DNA of 64,000 bases from Cololabis saira (Eukaryota; Chordata; Actinopteri; Beloniformes; Belonidae), in assembly GCF_033807715.1 (NCBI RefSeq), contig NC_084610.1:3295001-3359000 (forward strand), read 5' to 3'. The position numbers and the translations under genes are program-made. A model generated the notes under the pieces. It saw only the letters and a program-made list of their open reading frames with translations. It had not been told where the DNA came from and ran no database searches. Below are positions 25,863-37,514 of this stretch, one piece after another; the stretch's first letter is position 1; each line of letters opens with the position of its first letter.

Positions 25863-26619
25863 ATCAGAAAATTACGCCAAGGAATGCTCTGTCAAATATT
25901 AAATGTGAGAACTAGTCAGTTTTTTTTTTATTTAAATAGGAGTACCTGCTTGTGTTGAGGTTCAGTGCCCTCTTCAATATGTTCTTTAACATGTTGAACA
26001 TTTTGAAAGCTTGAAACAAAGGACAAAAGATAAAAAAGTTTTCAGTGTGTCCTGGTGTAGCTCATCTTGGAACAAAGAGGCTTTTAATGCAGAGGTTATT
26101 GGAGCAAACCTTATACCTGAACCACTTTTAAAATGATGTCCTTCTACTGACGATTGAAAACTGGCCAGGAAGCCTGGGAAAGAGGCAAGATTGTGGGACG
26201 CATCAAAATATGCGTCTCTATCCTGCGACTATGCGCATTACTTTTCTCTTTCAAAAGTGTTACCATGTCGACGCTAGACGCCAAAAAGCGCACCCCCCCT
26301 TCATCTGATTTGTCCATATTTGATAGTTCCCCAAAAGGCACCAAATTTGGTGCCTTTTCTGAAAAATGGTTAAGAGCTGTACATTGCTAAAGAGACTGTG
26401 AGTTCAATTCCCGCCAGAGGTCTTCAGCCCGTTGACTTTAAGTAGCACAAATCCACTTTTAGAGTTCAACGCTAAAAATGAAAAGATAAATGCACTAAGA
26501 GAGATTTCTTCCCCCAAGGATACTGGTGGTGTGGAGGGTTTGCTCATGGCTTTAAGGTGCCAATGAAAGGGTGGTGCATGCTGGTTCAAACCCTCCCCAT
26601 CCTCAGTATCTGGAGGGGT

Positions 26620-26930
26620 AGAGGGATCAGGGAGGATGAGAGGTTAGGAGGGCTAGGGGGATGAGTTAGGATGAGAAGGTTAGGGGGGTCAGGTAGGATG
26701 GGGAGGGTGTCAGGTAGGACGAGGAGGGGGGCCCTTCTCCTACCTAACCCCCCAAGCCCTTCTCAACCTTCCTGACGCCACCAAGCCCTCTTCTTCCTAC
26801 CTCATACCCCTGGCCCTTCAGCTGTCCTCTTATTCCCTAGCCCTCCTCATAGCCCCTAGCCCTCATGCCCTCTCCTCCTACCTGACCCCCTAGCACTCCT
26901 AACCTCTCATCCTCCCTGATCCCTCTAGAT
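26620..26930. repeat. G-rich then C-rich hinge of the module array
   Basis: GGATCAGGGAGGATGAGAGG-like text on the left half and its complement on the right half; this is where the module orientation flips. Confidence 0.6.
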
Positions 26931-28148
26931 ACTGAGGATGGGGAGGGTTTGAACCAGCATGCACCACCCTTTCATTGGCACCTTAAAGCCCTGAGCAAAA
27001 CCTCCACACCACCAGTATCCTTGGGGGGAAGACATCTCTCTTAGTGCATTTATCTTTTCCTCTAGTCTTCCTGCCCTCCTCGTCCTACCTGACCCCCTCC
27101 CCATCCTACCTGACCCCCCTAACCTTCTCATCCTAACTCATCCCGCTAGCACTCCTAACCTCTCATCCTCCCTGATCCCTCTACCCCTCCAGATACTGAG
27201 GATGGGGAGGGTTTGAACAAGCATGCACCAACCTTTCATTGGCACCTTAAAGCCATGAGCAAACCCTCCACACCACCAGTATCCTTGGGGGAAGACATCT
27301 CTCTTAGTGCATTTATCTTTTCATTTTGAGTGTTGAACTCTAAAAGTGGATTTAGTTCTACTTAAAGACAACTGGATGAAGAAGTCCGGCGGGAATTGAA
27401 CTCACAGTCTGTTTAACAATGTGCGGCACTCTTCCATGGTGCACAACATACTTGCCTCATTTGCAGGCTTCCTGGCCAGTTTTCAGTCCTCAGTTGAAGG
27501 ACATCATTTAAAAAGTGGTCCAATTATAAGGTCTGATTCCTCCAGATACTGAGGATGGTTTGAACCAGCATGCACCACCTTTTCATTGGCGCCTTAAAGG
27601 CGTGAGCAAACACTCCACACCACCAACTACACTCAGACAGAAGACATCTGTCATATAGCGCATTTAACTTTTCAGTTTGTGTGTTGAACTCTAAAAGTGG
27701 ATTTGTGCTACTTAAAGTCAAAGGGCTGAAGACCTCTGGCAGGAATTGAACTCTCAGTCTCTTTAACAATGTACAGCTCCTTACCATGAGGCCCCACATT
27801 CTTGCCTCTTTCCCAGGCTTCCTGGCCAGTTTTCAATCGTCAGTAGAAGGACGTCATTTTAAAAGTGGTCCAGGTATAAGGTCTGATGCCTCTACCTCTC
27901 CAGATACTGCGGGTTTGAACCAGCATGCACCAACCTTTCATTGGCACCTTATAGCCCTGAGCAAACCCTCGACACCACCAGTATCCTTGGGGGAAGACAT
28001 CTCTCTTAGTGCATTTATCTTTTCATTTTGAGTGTTGAACTCTAAAAGTGGATTTTGATCCACTTAAAGACAACTGGATGAAGAAGTCCGGTGGGACTTG
28101 AACTCACAGTCTGTTTAACAATGTGCAGCACTCTTCCATGGTGCACAA

Positions 28149-28505
28149 CCAGAGGTGTCAAGTAACGAAGTACAAATACTTCGTTACCTTACTTAAGTAG
28201 AAATTTTGGTTATCTATACTTCACTGGAGTAATTATTTTTCGGACGATTGTTTACTTTTACTCCTTACATTTTCATGCAATTATCTGTACTTTTTACTCC
28301 TTACATTTTAAAAACAGCCTATTTCATTTTGGCCTTTAAATAAAAACTATCCAGTTAAATTGCTCCATCCGGATTGAGTGAATTTGGTTGTGGTTGTTTC
28401 AGATGTTCTTGTCTAGTTTTGTTCTTACACCCGTTCCCTCAGATTCCTGCAACTAAACTTGGATGTACATTCCAATAAAGGTTAGGATAAATAATAACAT
28501 GCATT
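28149..28505. mobile_element. hAT-type fragment inside the module array
   Basis: CCAGAGGTGTCAAGTAACGA start, blocks shared with 5765-6467; right end missing, array sequence resumes after it. Confidence 0.65.
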
Positions 28506-29044
28506 AGATTATGTGCTACTTAAAGTCAACGGGCTGAAGACCTCTGGCGGGAATTGAACTCACAGTGTCTTTAACAATGTGCAGCTCTTTACCATGATGC
28601 GCCACATACAGTACTCACCTCTTTCACAGGCTTCCTGGCCAGTTTTCAATCCTCAGTAGGACATTATTTTAAAAGTGGCTCAGGTATAGGGTTTGCTCCA
28701 ATAACCTCTGCATTTGAAACCCTCTTTGTTCCAAGATGAGCTACACCAGGACACAAGTTCAGCTGCACCGAAAATTGCAATCTCTCCAAACCACCAAATA
28801 ACCTCTTCAGTCATGTCTCATAGCGCATTTAACTTTTCATTTTGAATGTTGAACTTTAAAATTGACAGGTTTGTTGCTTTTTAAAGACAACAGGATGAAG
28901 AACTCTAGAAGGAATTGAACCTTAAGTCTTCTTTAGACCATGCACCTCCAGAACATCTTGTGTCATAGAGTCACATGCCGCTAAGGCTTCCTAGTGAGTT
29001 TTTAGTCCTCAGTAGAAGGAAATTGCTTTAAAAGTGGTCCCGGG

Positions 29045-29108
29045 ATAAGGTTTGAACACAAGCTCTGCAGTGGAAAGCCTCTTTGCATCCAGTTGAGCTA
29101 CTGAAGAG
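29045..29108 (-). pseudogene. tRNA-like sequence with 5-bp anticodon-type stem
   Basis: On the minus strand: A-box TAGCTCAACTGG, then GCTTT-CCACTGC-AGAGC (five pairs closing a seven-base loop), then B-box-like GTGTTCAAACC. The T stem pairs poorly. Confidence 0.4.
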
Positions 29109-29141
29109 TACTTTGATATGAGGTTTCAAAATAGTCTATCA

Positions 29142-29276
29142 CAGGGCTCTTCAAGTCCGGTCCTGGAGGGATCAGGTAGGATGAGAGGGCGGGAGGGGTA
29201 GAGGGATCAGAAGGGTCCTGCATGATTTAGGTGTTATCTTGCATCAACACACCTGATTCTAATCAATGGTCATCAC
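29142..29276. mobile_element. hAT-type element fragment (CAGGGCTCTTCAAGTCCGG)
   Basis: Left end CAGGGCTCTTCAAGTCCGGT, with a 43-bp piece like the array hinge (GATCAGGTAGGATGAGAG) inside; truncated on the right by the next element. Confidence 0.5.
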
Positions 29277-29590
29277 CAGAAGTGTCAAGTAACGAAGTAC
29301 AAATACTTTGTTACCTTACTTAAGTAGAAATTTTGGGTATCTTTACTTCACTGGAGTAATTATTTTTCAGACGACTTTTTACTTTTACTCCTTACATTTT
29401 CACGCAATTATCTGTACTTTTTACTCCTTACATTTTAAAAACAGCCTTGTTACTCTATTTCATTTGGGCCTTTAAATAAAAACTATCCAGTTAAATTGCT
29501 CCATCCGGATAGAGTGAATTTGGTTGTGGTTGTTTCAGATGTTCTTGTCCAGTTTTGTTCTTACATCCGTTCCCTCAGATTCCTGGAGTA
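29277..29590. mobile_element. hAT-type fragment (AAGTACAAATACTT family)
   Basis: Starts CAGAAGTGTCAAGTAACGAA; matches 28149-28505 and 5765-6467; truncated at about 29590. Confidence 0.65.
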
Positions 29591-29768
29591 TTTTAAACTT
29601 CTACCTGATCAGAAAGTGTTCTGATTAAAATAAGGTTGGACTATATAACAATCGCGTTTATAAGGATTTAAGCAAGTTTTAAACAAAATCAAAATTAAAG
29701 AAATAGTCTCTTCTCCCCGTGTGTATCTGCCTGTCATGCCGGGTGCGCGCATGTTGTGTTTACTTTTA

Positions 29769-29882
29769 AGCCTGAATTATGGTTCTGCGCCAACGCAGAG
29801 CCTACGCCGTATGGTGCGCGTCGCCGCGTACCCTATGCCGTAGGCTCTGCGTTGGTGTGACGCGGAACCATAAATCAGCCCT
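29769..29882. repeat. Short palindromic repeat (GGCTGATTTATGG family)
   Basis: AGCCTGAATTATGGTTCTGC ... GGAACCATAAATCAGCC with two CGCAGAGCCTACGCCGTA-type arms; a long hairpin. Confidence 0.8.
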
Positions 29883-29889
29883 GAGCAGC

Positions 29890-31225
29890 TCTGAGGGGAG
29901 GGGGAGGGGGGGGGGGGGGGCGGGGCTCCGCTCCCGTCTTCGCATCGCTTTCGCACAGTCTTGAGGATTTGCAATCACAGGCTGAGCCTACCGTTAGTTT
30001 TTAAACTGTAAAGTGGGGGGGGAATAATACATGGTTTTGAAAAGTGGGGGGGGACATGTCCCCCCTGTCCCCAGTGGTAATTGCGTCGTGGCACTAAAGG
30101 GCAGCAACGGCGTGCTGCCATTCAGTCGCTTTATTTTATTGTATACTATTTATATACTTATTCTAACTTTTACTGTGACCATCAAATAATGTGGTTTTCC
30201 TGTCCTCCACATCATCTACAACATCTAGATGTAATTCTCCGTGAAAGTCAGTGTCACGGTGGCTGGACACCCTCTCATTCATTCTGACGCCAAACAGGCT
30301 GCAGGAGCCGCTGCGCATGCTCAGCAGGCTAATCCATATGCATTTATGGTAAAAAGTGGGCGTGTAGAGGGGGGGAATTGAGGCGGATTCAGCTGCGCAG
30401 CTTTCCAGCTGGACTGGGATTTATAAAGCGAACATTGCGTGCAAGTGTGCGTGCACATGGTTTTATTGATCCAGATTTTTTTTTGCGCCCGGCATTTTCA
30501 GCTTTTGGGTGTACGTGCACTTTTAGTATGAATCCTACGCAGTCCATTTTAAATGAGGTCTGAAGAATCTACATGGAAGTCATACAAGCTTCCACTGCAG
30601 CCTGAATGTGCACAAGTGTGTGAGGGCCCGTTCATCGCTGCTTGCAGCTTTAATTCTAGTTTGGTATGGTACCTGCCTTTGTTACCTCCAATACCCAATT
30701 CTGAGTCACCTCAGAGTGTAATGTGAATTAAAATGTACATGTTCTGCACTGTTTGGATAATTGTGTTAATAAATATCCTACAATTTATAACCGAGTTGTT
30801 TCAATTATTTCAAATACATAAGTTATCTGTCCAATCCAATCGATTCAGCATCTTCTAAAACTTCTAAACTGACAGAAACTTCATAAAAATCGTCCCACCG
30901 GGAGTTGAAATATGGCCACTTCTGGTTTAAACAGCCATTTTGAATTTTGAAAATGTCAGAAATAGATTCAGCATCCTCAATAACCCCCAGAACCACTCCA
31001 CTGTTGTCCAAATTGGCCAAGCAATTGCTGAAATATTGTCCATATATGTGAGTATGCTAATTGATGCTAATTATGCTAATCATGCTAATTGTCCAACATA
31101 TGTAAGTTAGCATCCGGCAGTTTCTAAATGCTGGGGACCTATACTGTACATTTCTAACATAAAACTTTGGGGTACTCAACATTTCCGGGTTCACATTGCT
31201 AGCAAGTACACTACATGGAGTATCA
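29890..31225. other. Mixed spacer, mostly unrecognised
   Basis: G-runs at 29893-29920 and 30015-30050, a repeat end at 30617-30655, and four ATGCTAAT units at 31054-31087. No gene seen. Confidence 0.4.
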
Positions 31226-31231
31226 TGACGG

Positions 31232-31759
31232 TGCGTCCGAAATGCCATACTAAAAAGTATGCTAAAAAGTATACTTAAGTTCGGCACACTTTTGAGTAAA
31301 TATCTGTAGTATGCATTAATTTGGACGCACTATTAACAGCGCACATGTCACTTCCTGCCGTTGGGAGGAAGTGATGTGTCACAGCAGCAGTAGCAGCTGT
31401 TACCATGGTAACAGCAGCAGTAGCAGCACCGCTCCGCTATTTCCCATTTATTCTGGCCGAAACAAGATTACATTATATATTATTATGTACGAATATTATA
31501 ATATTAATATTATATAATAGTATTATTATACTTATATTATACTTATGACATATACGTATCACTTAGCAACCAAACACTGCTGCATTGCATTGTGGGAAGT
31601 TTCTGCTCAGCTAGTGTCCATCAATCCACACTAATACATTTCTCCGGAAGGAGTATGGATAGTACATACTATTGAGTACATTCTAATGTTTCGGACGCAC
31701 TAAAAAATCTCACACTCATTTGCTACTCATTAGGGTGGAAGTGTGTGATTTTGGACGCA
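31232..31759. mobile_element. MITE-like element with TGCGTCC ends
   Basis: TGCGTCCGAAAT at the left and ATTTTGGACGCA at the right (complement TGCGTCCAAAAT). Interior copies of GGACGCACTA. It holds a 20-bp perfect palindrome GCTGTTACCATGGTAACAGC at 31396-31415. Confidence 0.55.
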
Positions 31760-32080
31760 GCGTCTGTGTCAATTTGTTCTATGAAGCGAACAGTTAACTA
31801 ACAAGTTAGCTTAGTTAGCACATAATGTTTGTGTCATAGTTTATTCTAAAAAGGCAACCGCAATCAAGGAACAGTTAACAATAGTTAGTTATGGATTAAT
31901 AGTTGTGAATAGTTTTTCTACCAACAGTTAATTAGCTTTAGTTAGCTTAGCTTAGTTAGCACATGGAGTTGGTTTCACGACGTTCCCACAGAGCAGCACG
32001 AATGCTGCAATATCTGTGCTGGAATCCTGTACGAGCATATGAGCTTTGTAAATACAGAGAAATGGGTCAATGACCAATAA

Positions 32081-32593
32081 GGATTTTCAACAGGTCAATT
32101 TTAAAATAATTTAAAAAAAGAACTCCTCACCCTCCCTCAGGGTGAGGAGTTCGGTCACCCGGGAGAAGCTCGGAGTCGAGCCACTGCTCCTTCACATTGA
32201 GAGGAGTCAGCTGAGGTGGCTTGGGCATCTGTACCGGATCCTCCTGGACGCCTCCCTAGGGAGGTGTTCCAGGCATGTCCCTCCTCCCTAGGGAGGTGTT
32301 CCAGGCATGTCCCTCCTCCCTAGGGAGGTGTTCCAGGCATGTCCCACCGGGAGGAGACCCCGGGGAAGACCCAGGACACGCTGGAGAGACTGTCTCTCAG
32401 CTGGCCTGGGAACGCCTCGGACTCCCCTCGGAGGAGCTGGAGGAAGAGCTGGAGGAAGAGATGGAGGAAGTCTCTGGGGTGAAGGAAGTCTGGGCATCCC
32501 TGCTGAGGCTGCTGCCCCCGCGACCCGGGAACGGATAAAGCGGCGGACGATGGATGGATGGATGGATTTTCAACAGGTCAATTTTAAAATAAT
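32081..32593 (+). mobile_element. LINE 3' end with 30-bp target duplication
   Basis: The 30 bp starting GGATTTTCAACAGGTCAATT occur at 32081-32110 and 32564-32593. Between them is the 3' end of a fish LINE: frames WASLLRLLPPRPG and RPRGRPRTRWRD, then a (GATG)n tail. A 32-bp unit starting CCTCCCTAGGGAGGTGTTCC is present three times (32251, 32283, 32315). Heavily 5'-truncated. Confidence 0.85.
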
Positions 32594-32599
32594 AAAAAA

Positions 32600-33900
32600 A
32601 AGAATATCTATTGCAGTAGTTCAAACATTAAGAATGTTGTGTACACATACATTCATATAAAACTTTTAAATTAAGTGATTTCAGAGTTTTTTGTCAAGAT
32701 GAATTGGCACTAGCCTTAAAAAAAAGGTCATGTGGTGCAACCATGATTCATATTAAAACAAGTTAATTTCCTTAACATCTTGACATCTTTTTTTTTTTTT
32801 ACAAGTTTTCAGTATTATACAGAAATGGTTGTTTTTTTAATGGTCGCACCACATGATATTTCATAAAATGGATATCAGTCAAACTTAGTTTGTATATTAT
32901 GATGGAAATATAAATATAAATGTGTATAAATCTTACACACTACAAGACATTTCAGAAATCATGCCAGATAGGGCAGAAGATTGATTTAAAAACATTTAGA
33001 GTAATTTCAAAAAAAGTTTTCAAAACAAGAGTCCTGGTCGGACGGACATGACATTTTGATGCTTAAAACCACAACAAAAGTAGTATTTTTTGTAAAATTC
33101 AAGTGAGTCCATTTGTGGGACAGGTAGGTCATATATATGGTATTTTTTTTATCCATTTAAACCTTTTTTGAATTGAAAAAAAATCAGTTTTTCAGAAAAT
33201 ATAGGCGTCACGTCATTGCCCCATATATACATTTTGAAAAGATTTATTTTGCTTTCACAAGCGAATGCTCCAGTCTGAGTCTGTGGTAGCTTTTCTGTAC
33301 CAGACTAACAAAAAAAGTTATTTGCTATTCCACAAACCTCTCCTCATCACAGCACAACCAGTCAAAGTGTTCAGTTGTCCTTGAGTTGTCTCTGGTTCCA
33401 GGTAGGGATATGATATGGGGTTAATCACTTAACCTCCGTGCATGTAAGAAGATCCTATATTTAGATGAAACCGCTAAACCACAGCTGCTAACAGCTGAAC
33501 CCTATTATTGCTGTACCCTCAAAAATGTCCTTTCCTTCCTTGTATAATATTTACCAAGAACGTCTTTGCTGAACTTTGGGTGATGGACTTCTACGTTTCT
33601 GTAATAAAGAAAGAACTGGGAATCATCGTTATTGACGAATATGAACTTGAGCAATAAGACTGAACGCCACCGGGGGCAGGATTGAGTCGATTGTTACACT
33701 AAACGCAAAAAAATGACAAGGAAGACGACTTGCTGTTTATCCTAAAGCTTTGAAATCGCATGAGTAAAATTAAAGCCCAGCATTTATGGATGTTGTTTTG
33801 CCTGTTTTTGTTCAGTGGTCTGTTTGCGCTGCTGTTTTTGTTTCCACCAACTCAGAATTAGCACAAATAAAATAATCTCCGGTCATGCTGTATGTGTTTG
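32600..33900. other. Intergenic sequence, nothing recognised
   Basis: AT-rich; no repeat ends or convincing exon. Confidence 0.4.
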
Positions 33901-33907
33901 CCTCATC

Positions 33908-33922
33908 GCTGCCCCCTGGTGG
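33908..33922 (-). promoter_or_regulatory. CTCF-like motif, minus orientation
   Basis: Minus strand CCACCAGGGGGCAGC fits the CTCF core CCASYAGRKGGCR exactly. Motif match only. Confidence 0.5.
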
Positions 33923-34027
33923 ACGCGATGCTGAACAACCATACCAACTAAATGATGCTCGGATTAATGCAGCGGTGAAGTAAGCAATATTTCAAGTGGG
34001 CCGTTGGGCAAATGTACAAAAATGGAG

Positions 34028-34636
34028 TGTAGCACCCTATAATGTAATAATTTCCTGAAAATGTAATAAAATTTGCACTTAACTCAATCAAAAATGTAAT
34101 AAAATCAAATAATGTAATAACTACACCAATAATGTAATACAATATCCTGACTGATATTGTAATAAAATTTTTACCGACAATGTAATACCTTATTACATTA
34201 TTGGGAATTTATTACATTTTCAGGTGGGTCTTTTTTCTTTTTTTCCAAAACTGATAATGTAATACTTGACAAATAATGTAATATATATGTTCATTTTCAG
34301 TCCAGAGTTCTACATTTTGTGTTTTAAGTATCTAAGAATGTTATATACGCTGGATTTGAAACACCAGAATGACTATTGGGTTAATTGCAGACTTTGAGTT
34401 CCATGTAATAAATTCCCAATAATGTAATAAGATATTACATCCGTAATAAGGTATTACATTATTGGTAAAAATGTTATTACAATATCCATCAGGATATTTT
34501 ATTACATTATTGGGGAAGTTATTACATTATTGAGTTTTATAAAATTTTCAGGCGTTATTACATTTTCATAAAATTATTACATTATAGGGTGGAAATTATT
34601 ACATTATAGGAAATTATTACATTATAGGCTGCTACA
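34028..34636. mobile_element. MITE made of TAATGTAATA repeats
   Basis: Ends TGTAGCACCCTATAATGTAA and ATTACATTATAGGCTGCTACA (last 20 shown in part), flanked by TGGAG at 34023-34027 and 34637-34641. The interior is a dense series of AATGTAATA on the left and TATTACATT on the right. Confidence 0.7.
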
Positions 34637-34759
34637 TGGAGCATAAACTCTGCTCAACTGTGTTATTGTGTCAGAGAGCGCTGGAGCTCTCGTGGGGAAC
34701 AAAGTGACGCTCACGGCCTGAACACAGTTCCTTCATCGATCTTTAATATTAAAACGGCA

Positions 34760-36643
34760 ATAAAATACAACAAGCTTCCGTTTATTCCTCCAAAAATCAC
34801 AACGTCTCCCCCCAAAAGATCAAAGTTGAACACAAACCCACACCTCAAACACGGTTTGTCATGTTACAGAGCACAGACCTGGGGGAGATGAGCAGGTCGG
34901 GGGTACAAGTGACTGAGGATGTTGCATCAGCAGCTGCTCGCACCGCCACGCAAAGCGCTCTGCGTTTCATCTTGGAGTGAATGACGAGCGTTGCCGCATC
35001 CTGGGCTGCTGAGGCAGTTGTCATGGCAACCCTCTGCTTCTCCCCATGCGGTAGGAGGGATGCTGGGGCGTGTGTGTGTATGATGGTGGGGGGGGGGGTG
35101 TACCTGTAACTGCAGCGTCAACGTTTAACGGCGTTCTCGGTGTGGAAACACTCGTCCACGGTGATTAACGGCACTCGGGCCGTTATCAGAACGAGCAGCG
35201 CACTCACACGACGCCGTTCGTAGCAGAGCTTTATGGGTAACACATTAACCTGGGGGTTTTATTTAAAGGAGAAATGAAACCACGAGCAGCTGGAAATGCA
35301 CCAACTCCACTGTGAAGTTGCACCAGAACAACAGCACGTTAGTTTAAATACAAAAACCCTTCAACAAACACAGTTTTTAGACACGAACCGCCTTCAAACC
35401 AACACAAAACTCTGCTACTATTCAAATATATGAGGCGCCTGTACATGGCAGCAGAAAATAGAAATGAGATTGTCACCTGGAAAACAAAACCACCAACAAA
35501 CAAAGCTGCTGTCTTATGTATAGACCTACTTTAAAAGTATTTGATATAGTTCTGTATAAATACTGATGAGGTCATTTGTTTGGGACGAGTCCACAAACCT
35601 GCCTGAAAGTGTGTCCGACAGGAATCAAGAAATCTCTAGAAAAGAAGACGCATTTACATTTTCCAACTGGTTTCATAGTCCAGTGATGAGCCGGACTCAG
35701 AGTTCAGACAGAATTTAGACAAAAGGGCATGTTAATGAAACAAAAATGATAATATTCCAGGCACAAAAAAACATATCAAGCAGCTTCACAGATATAAAAA
35801 GCTGAGAAAGTTCACTTTCAGTCTTTTTTTTTCTCCTGCAAACTTTAAAAAGTAAACTTAAAGGCATCAAAAGCAAAAGTTAGTACCAAGAGAGTTGCCT
35901 AATTCATAGACCAACGACAATCAGGGGATTTAAATAAAAAAAACAAAAAAACCAACGTACTAAAACATTTAAACGACAGAGCAGGTACTAACTTCTGTTT
36001 AATCTGGAATTCTCATCTGCATTTGATTTTAATCCGACGTAACACGGTTCTTTATTTAGTTACAAAAAGATGATATAATTTGAACAGTAAATCGGACAAC
36101 AACTGCTGATGCACAGTCACGATAAATAACTCTGTAAATAAACAGTTAAAAAAAAAAAGCTGGGATCACAGACCAAGAAAAAAAAAACAACCTCAAAACA
36201 TTAAAAAAAAAAACATAAAAAAATAACAACCACGGCAAATCTGAGAGTTTTGCATCAAAGTTCTGCTAAAGTCAGTTCCGGTCCTCCACATCCATCAGTG
36301 TTTTTATTGTTAACCGGCTCATCTCATCGCCAAATGAGCATGTTCTGAGGAGCACGAGCTAAATTTGGTTGAGATTAAAATGGCAAAACGGTGACTGGCA
36401 TTTAGTGAAACTGGACGTGCTTTGACCAAAACAATATACATGAGCAGTTTATGTCCAGTAAAGTCAGTGGACAGTAAACTCATTCTGATTATATTGCTTA
36501 AAGTTCAGTTGGTCTTCAGTGGAGAAGCGCTTCATTTGAAAGCAAGTTTGTGACTTTGTGACTTGAATTTAAAAAGGAGACAGAAGTGAAGCATCTTCTG
36601 TGTTCTGTCAGTGAGAATCGAGCCACAAAACTCCAGTGTTTCT
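34760..36643 (-). other. Possible 3' untranslated region or unique spacer
   Basis: Largely free of recognisable repeats, AT-rich, with minus-strand AATAAA at 34782-34787. It contains short A-runs and a G-tract near 35088. If the exon at 36644-36750 is real, this is its 3' untranslated region; otherwise it is unassigned. Confidence 0.3.
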
Positions 36644-36750
36644 TCATGATGGTGGACGTGGAAGCCGCTGCTGAACCGTGGGCGCCGGCTCAGCAGCGGC
36701 CTCTCCACCTGGCAGTACCACGTCTGGCCACACGGTGGCGTAGAGACCTG
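36644..36750 (-). CDS. Possible terminal coding exon, unknown gene
   Basis: On the minus strand a strong acceptor (CTTTTGTCCCCACAG, with a CAGCAG tandem) is followed by a GC-rich reading frame GLYATVWPDVVLPGGEAAAE and on to QQRLPRPPS then TGA. Entry would be phase 1. About 1.9 kb of mostly single-copy sequence follows, up to an AATAAA. No upstream exon was recognised, and the protein is not one I know. It could be chance. Confidence 0.3.
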
Positions 36751-36806
36751 CTGTGGGGACAAAAGGGCCTATGAACAAACTGTCCTCATGAGTGGGGACG
36801 GTCCTC

Positions 36807-37514
36807 TACGGAAGAGTATTAGGGCCAGGCAGGAGAAAAATAAAAATAATATTTTAGAGGAGGAAGATTTTTTTTCATTATACACTTCAAGAAAAAAGTC
36901 GAAATGTTGAGAAAAAAGTCAAAAGGTCGAGAAAAAAATCGAAATGTCGAGAATATTGTTGAAATATAATTTCGAGAAAAAAGTTGAAATGTCGAAAAAA
37001 AAGTCGAAATGTTGAGAAAAAAGTAAAAATTTCGTGAAAAAAGTCGAAATGTTGAGATTAATGTTGAAGTACAATTTTGGGAATAAGTCGAAATGTCGAG
37101 AAAAAAGTCGAAATGTTTAGAAAAAAGTCAAAAGGTCGAGAAAAAAGTCGAAATGTCGAGAATATTGTTGAAATATAATTTCGAGAAAAAAGTTGAAATG
37201 TCGAAAAAAAAGTCGAAATGTTGAGAAAAAAGTCAAAATTTCGTGAAAAAAGTCGAAATGTTGAGAAAAAAGTCGAAATGTCAAAAATATTGTTGAAGTA
37301 TAATTTCGAGAAAAAAGTCGAAATGTCGAGAAAAAAAAGTCGAAATGTCGAAAAAAAAAGTCGAAATGTTGAGAAAAAAGGCGAAATTTCGACTTTATTC
37401 ACAAAATTTCGACTTTTTTCTCGAAATTTCGTCTTTTTTCTCGAAGTGCACAATAAAAAAAATCTTCCACTCTCAATTTTTTTTTCTCTTGCCTGGCCCT
37501 AATACTCTTCCGTA
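36807..37514. mobile_element. DNA element with TACGGAAGAG ends and 20-bp minisatellite
   Basis: Terminal repeats TACGGAAGAGTATTAGGGCC at both ends (inverted), flanked by identical GTCCTC (36801-36806, 37515-37520). The inverted similarity continues inward through GGAAGATTTTTTT and CACTTC into GAGAAAAAAGTCGAAATG repeats, the same unit found in the CAGGGGTCGGCAACC hAT family. Confidence 0.85.

Larger units (their letters stand above)
23161..29110. repeat. Array of tRNA-like and linked modules, laid out as an inverted repeat
   Basis: Recurring blocks: (a) CATGGTAAAGAGCTG...GTTCAATTCCCGCC; (b) GTGCATGCTGGTTCAAACC; (c) TAGCTCATCTTGG or TAGCTCAACTGG; joined by CCACTTTTAAAA and CCACTTTTAGAGTTCAA spacers. 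Plus-strand modules lie left of about 26640 and minus-strand modules right of about 26905. Block (a) is seen near 23231, 23583, 23911 and 26361 (+) and 27385, 27731, 28085, 28540 and 28905 (-). Several blocks resemble Pol III A and B boxes, but none folds as a good tRNA throughout. Confidence 0.6.

Noticed and set aside
23100..29110. CRISPR-like array
   Set aside because: Units are hundreds of bases long, diverged and inverted halfway; the host is a vertebrate.
31054..31087. Four ATGCTAAT units as octamer sites
   Set aside because: A short tandem repeat that differs from the octamer ATGCAAAT; no supporting context.
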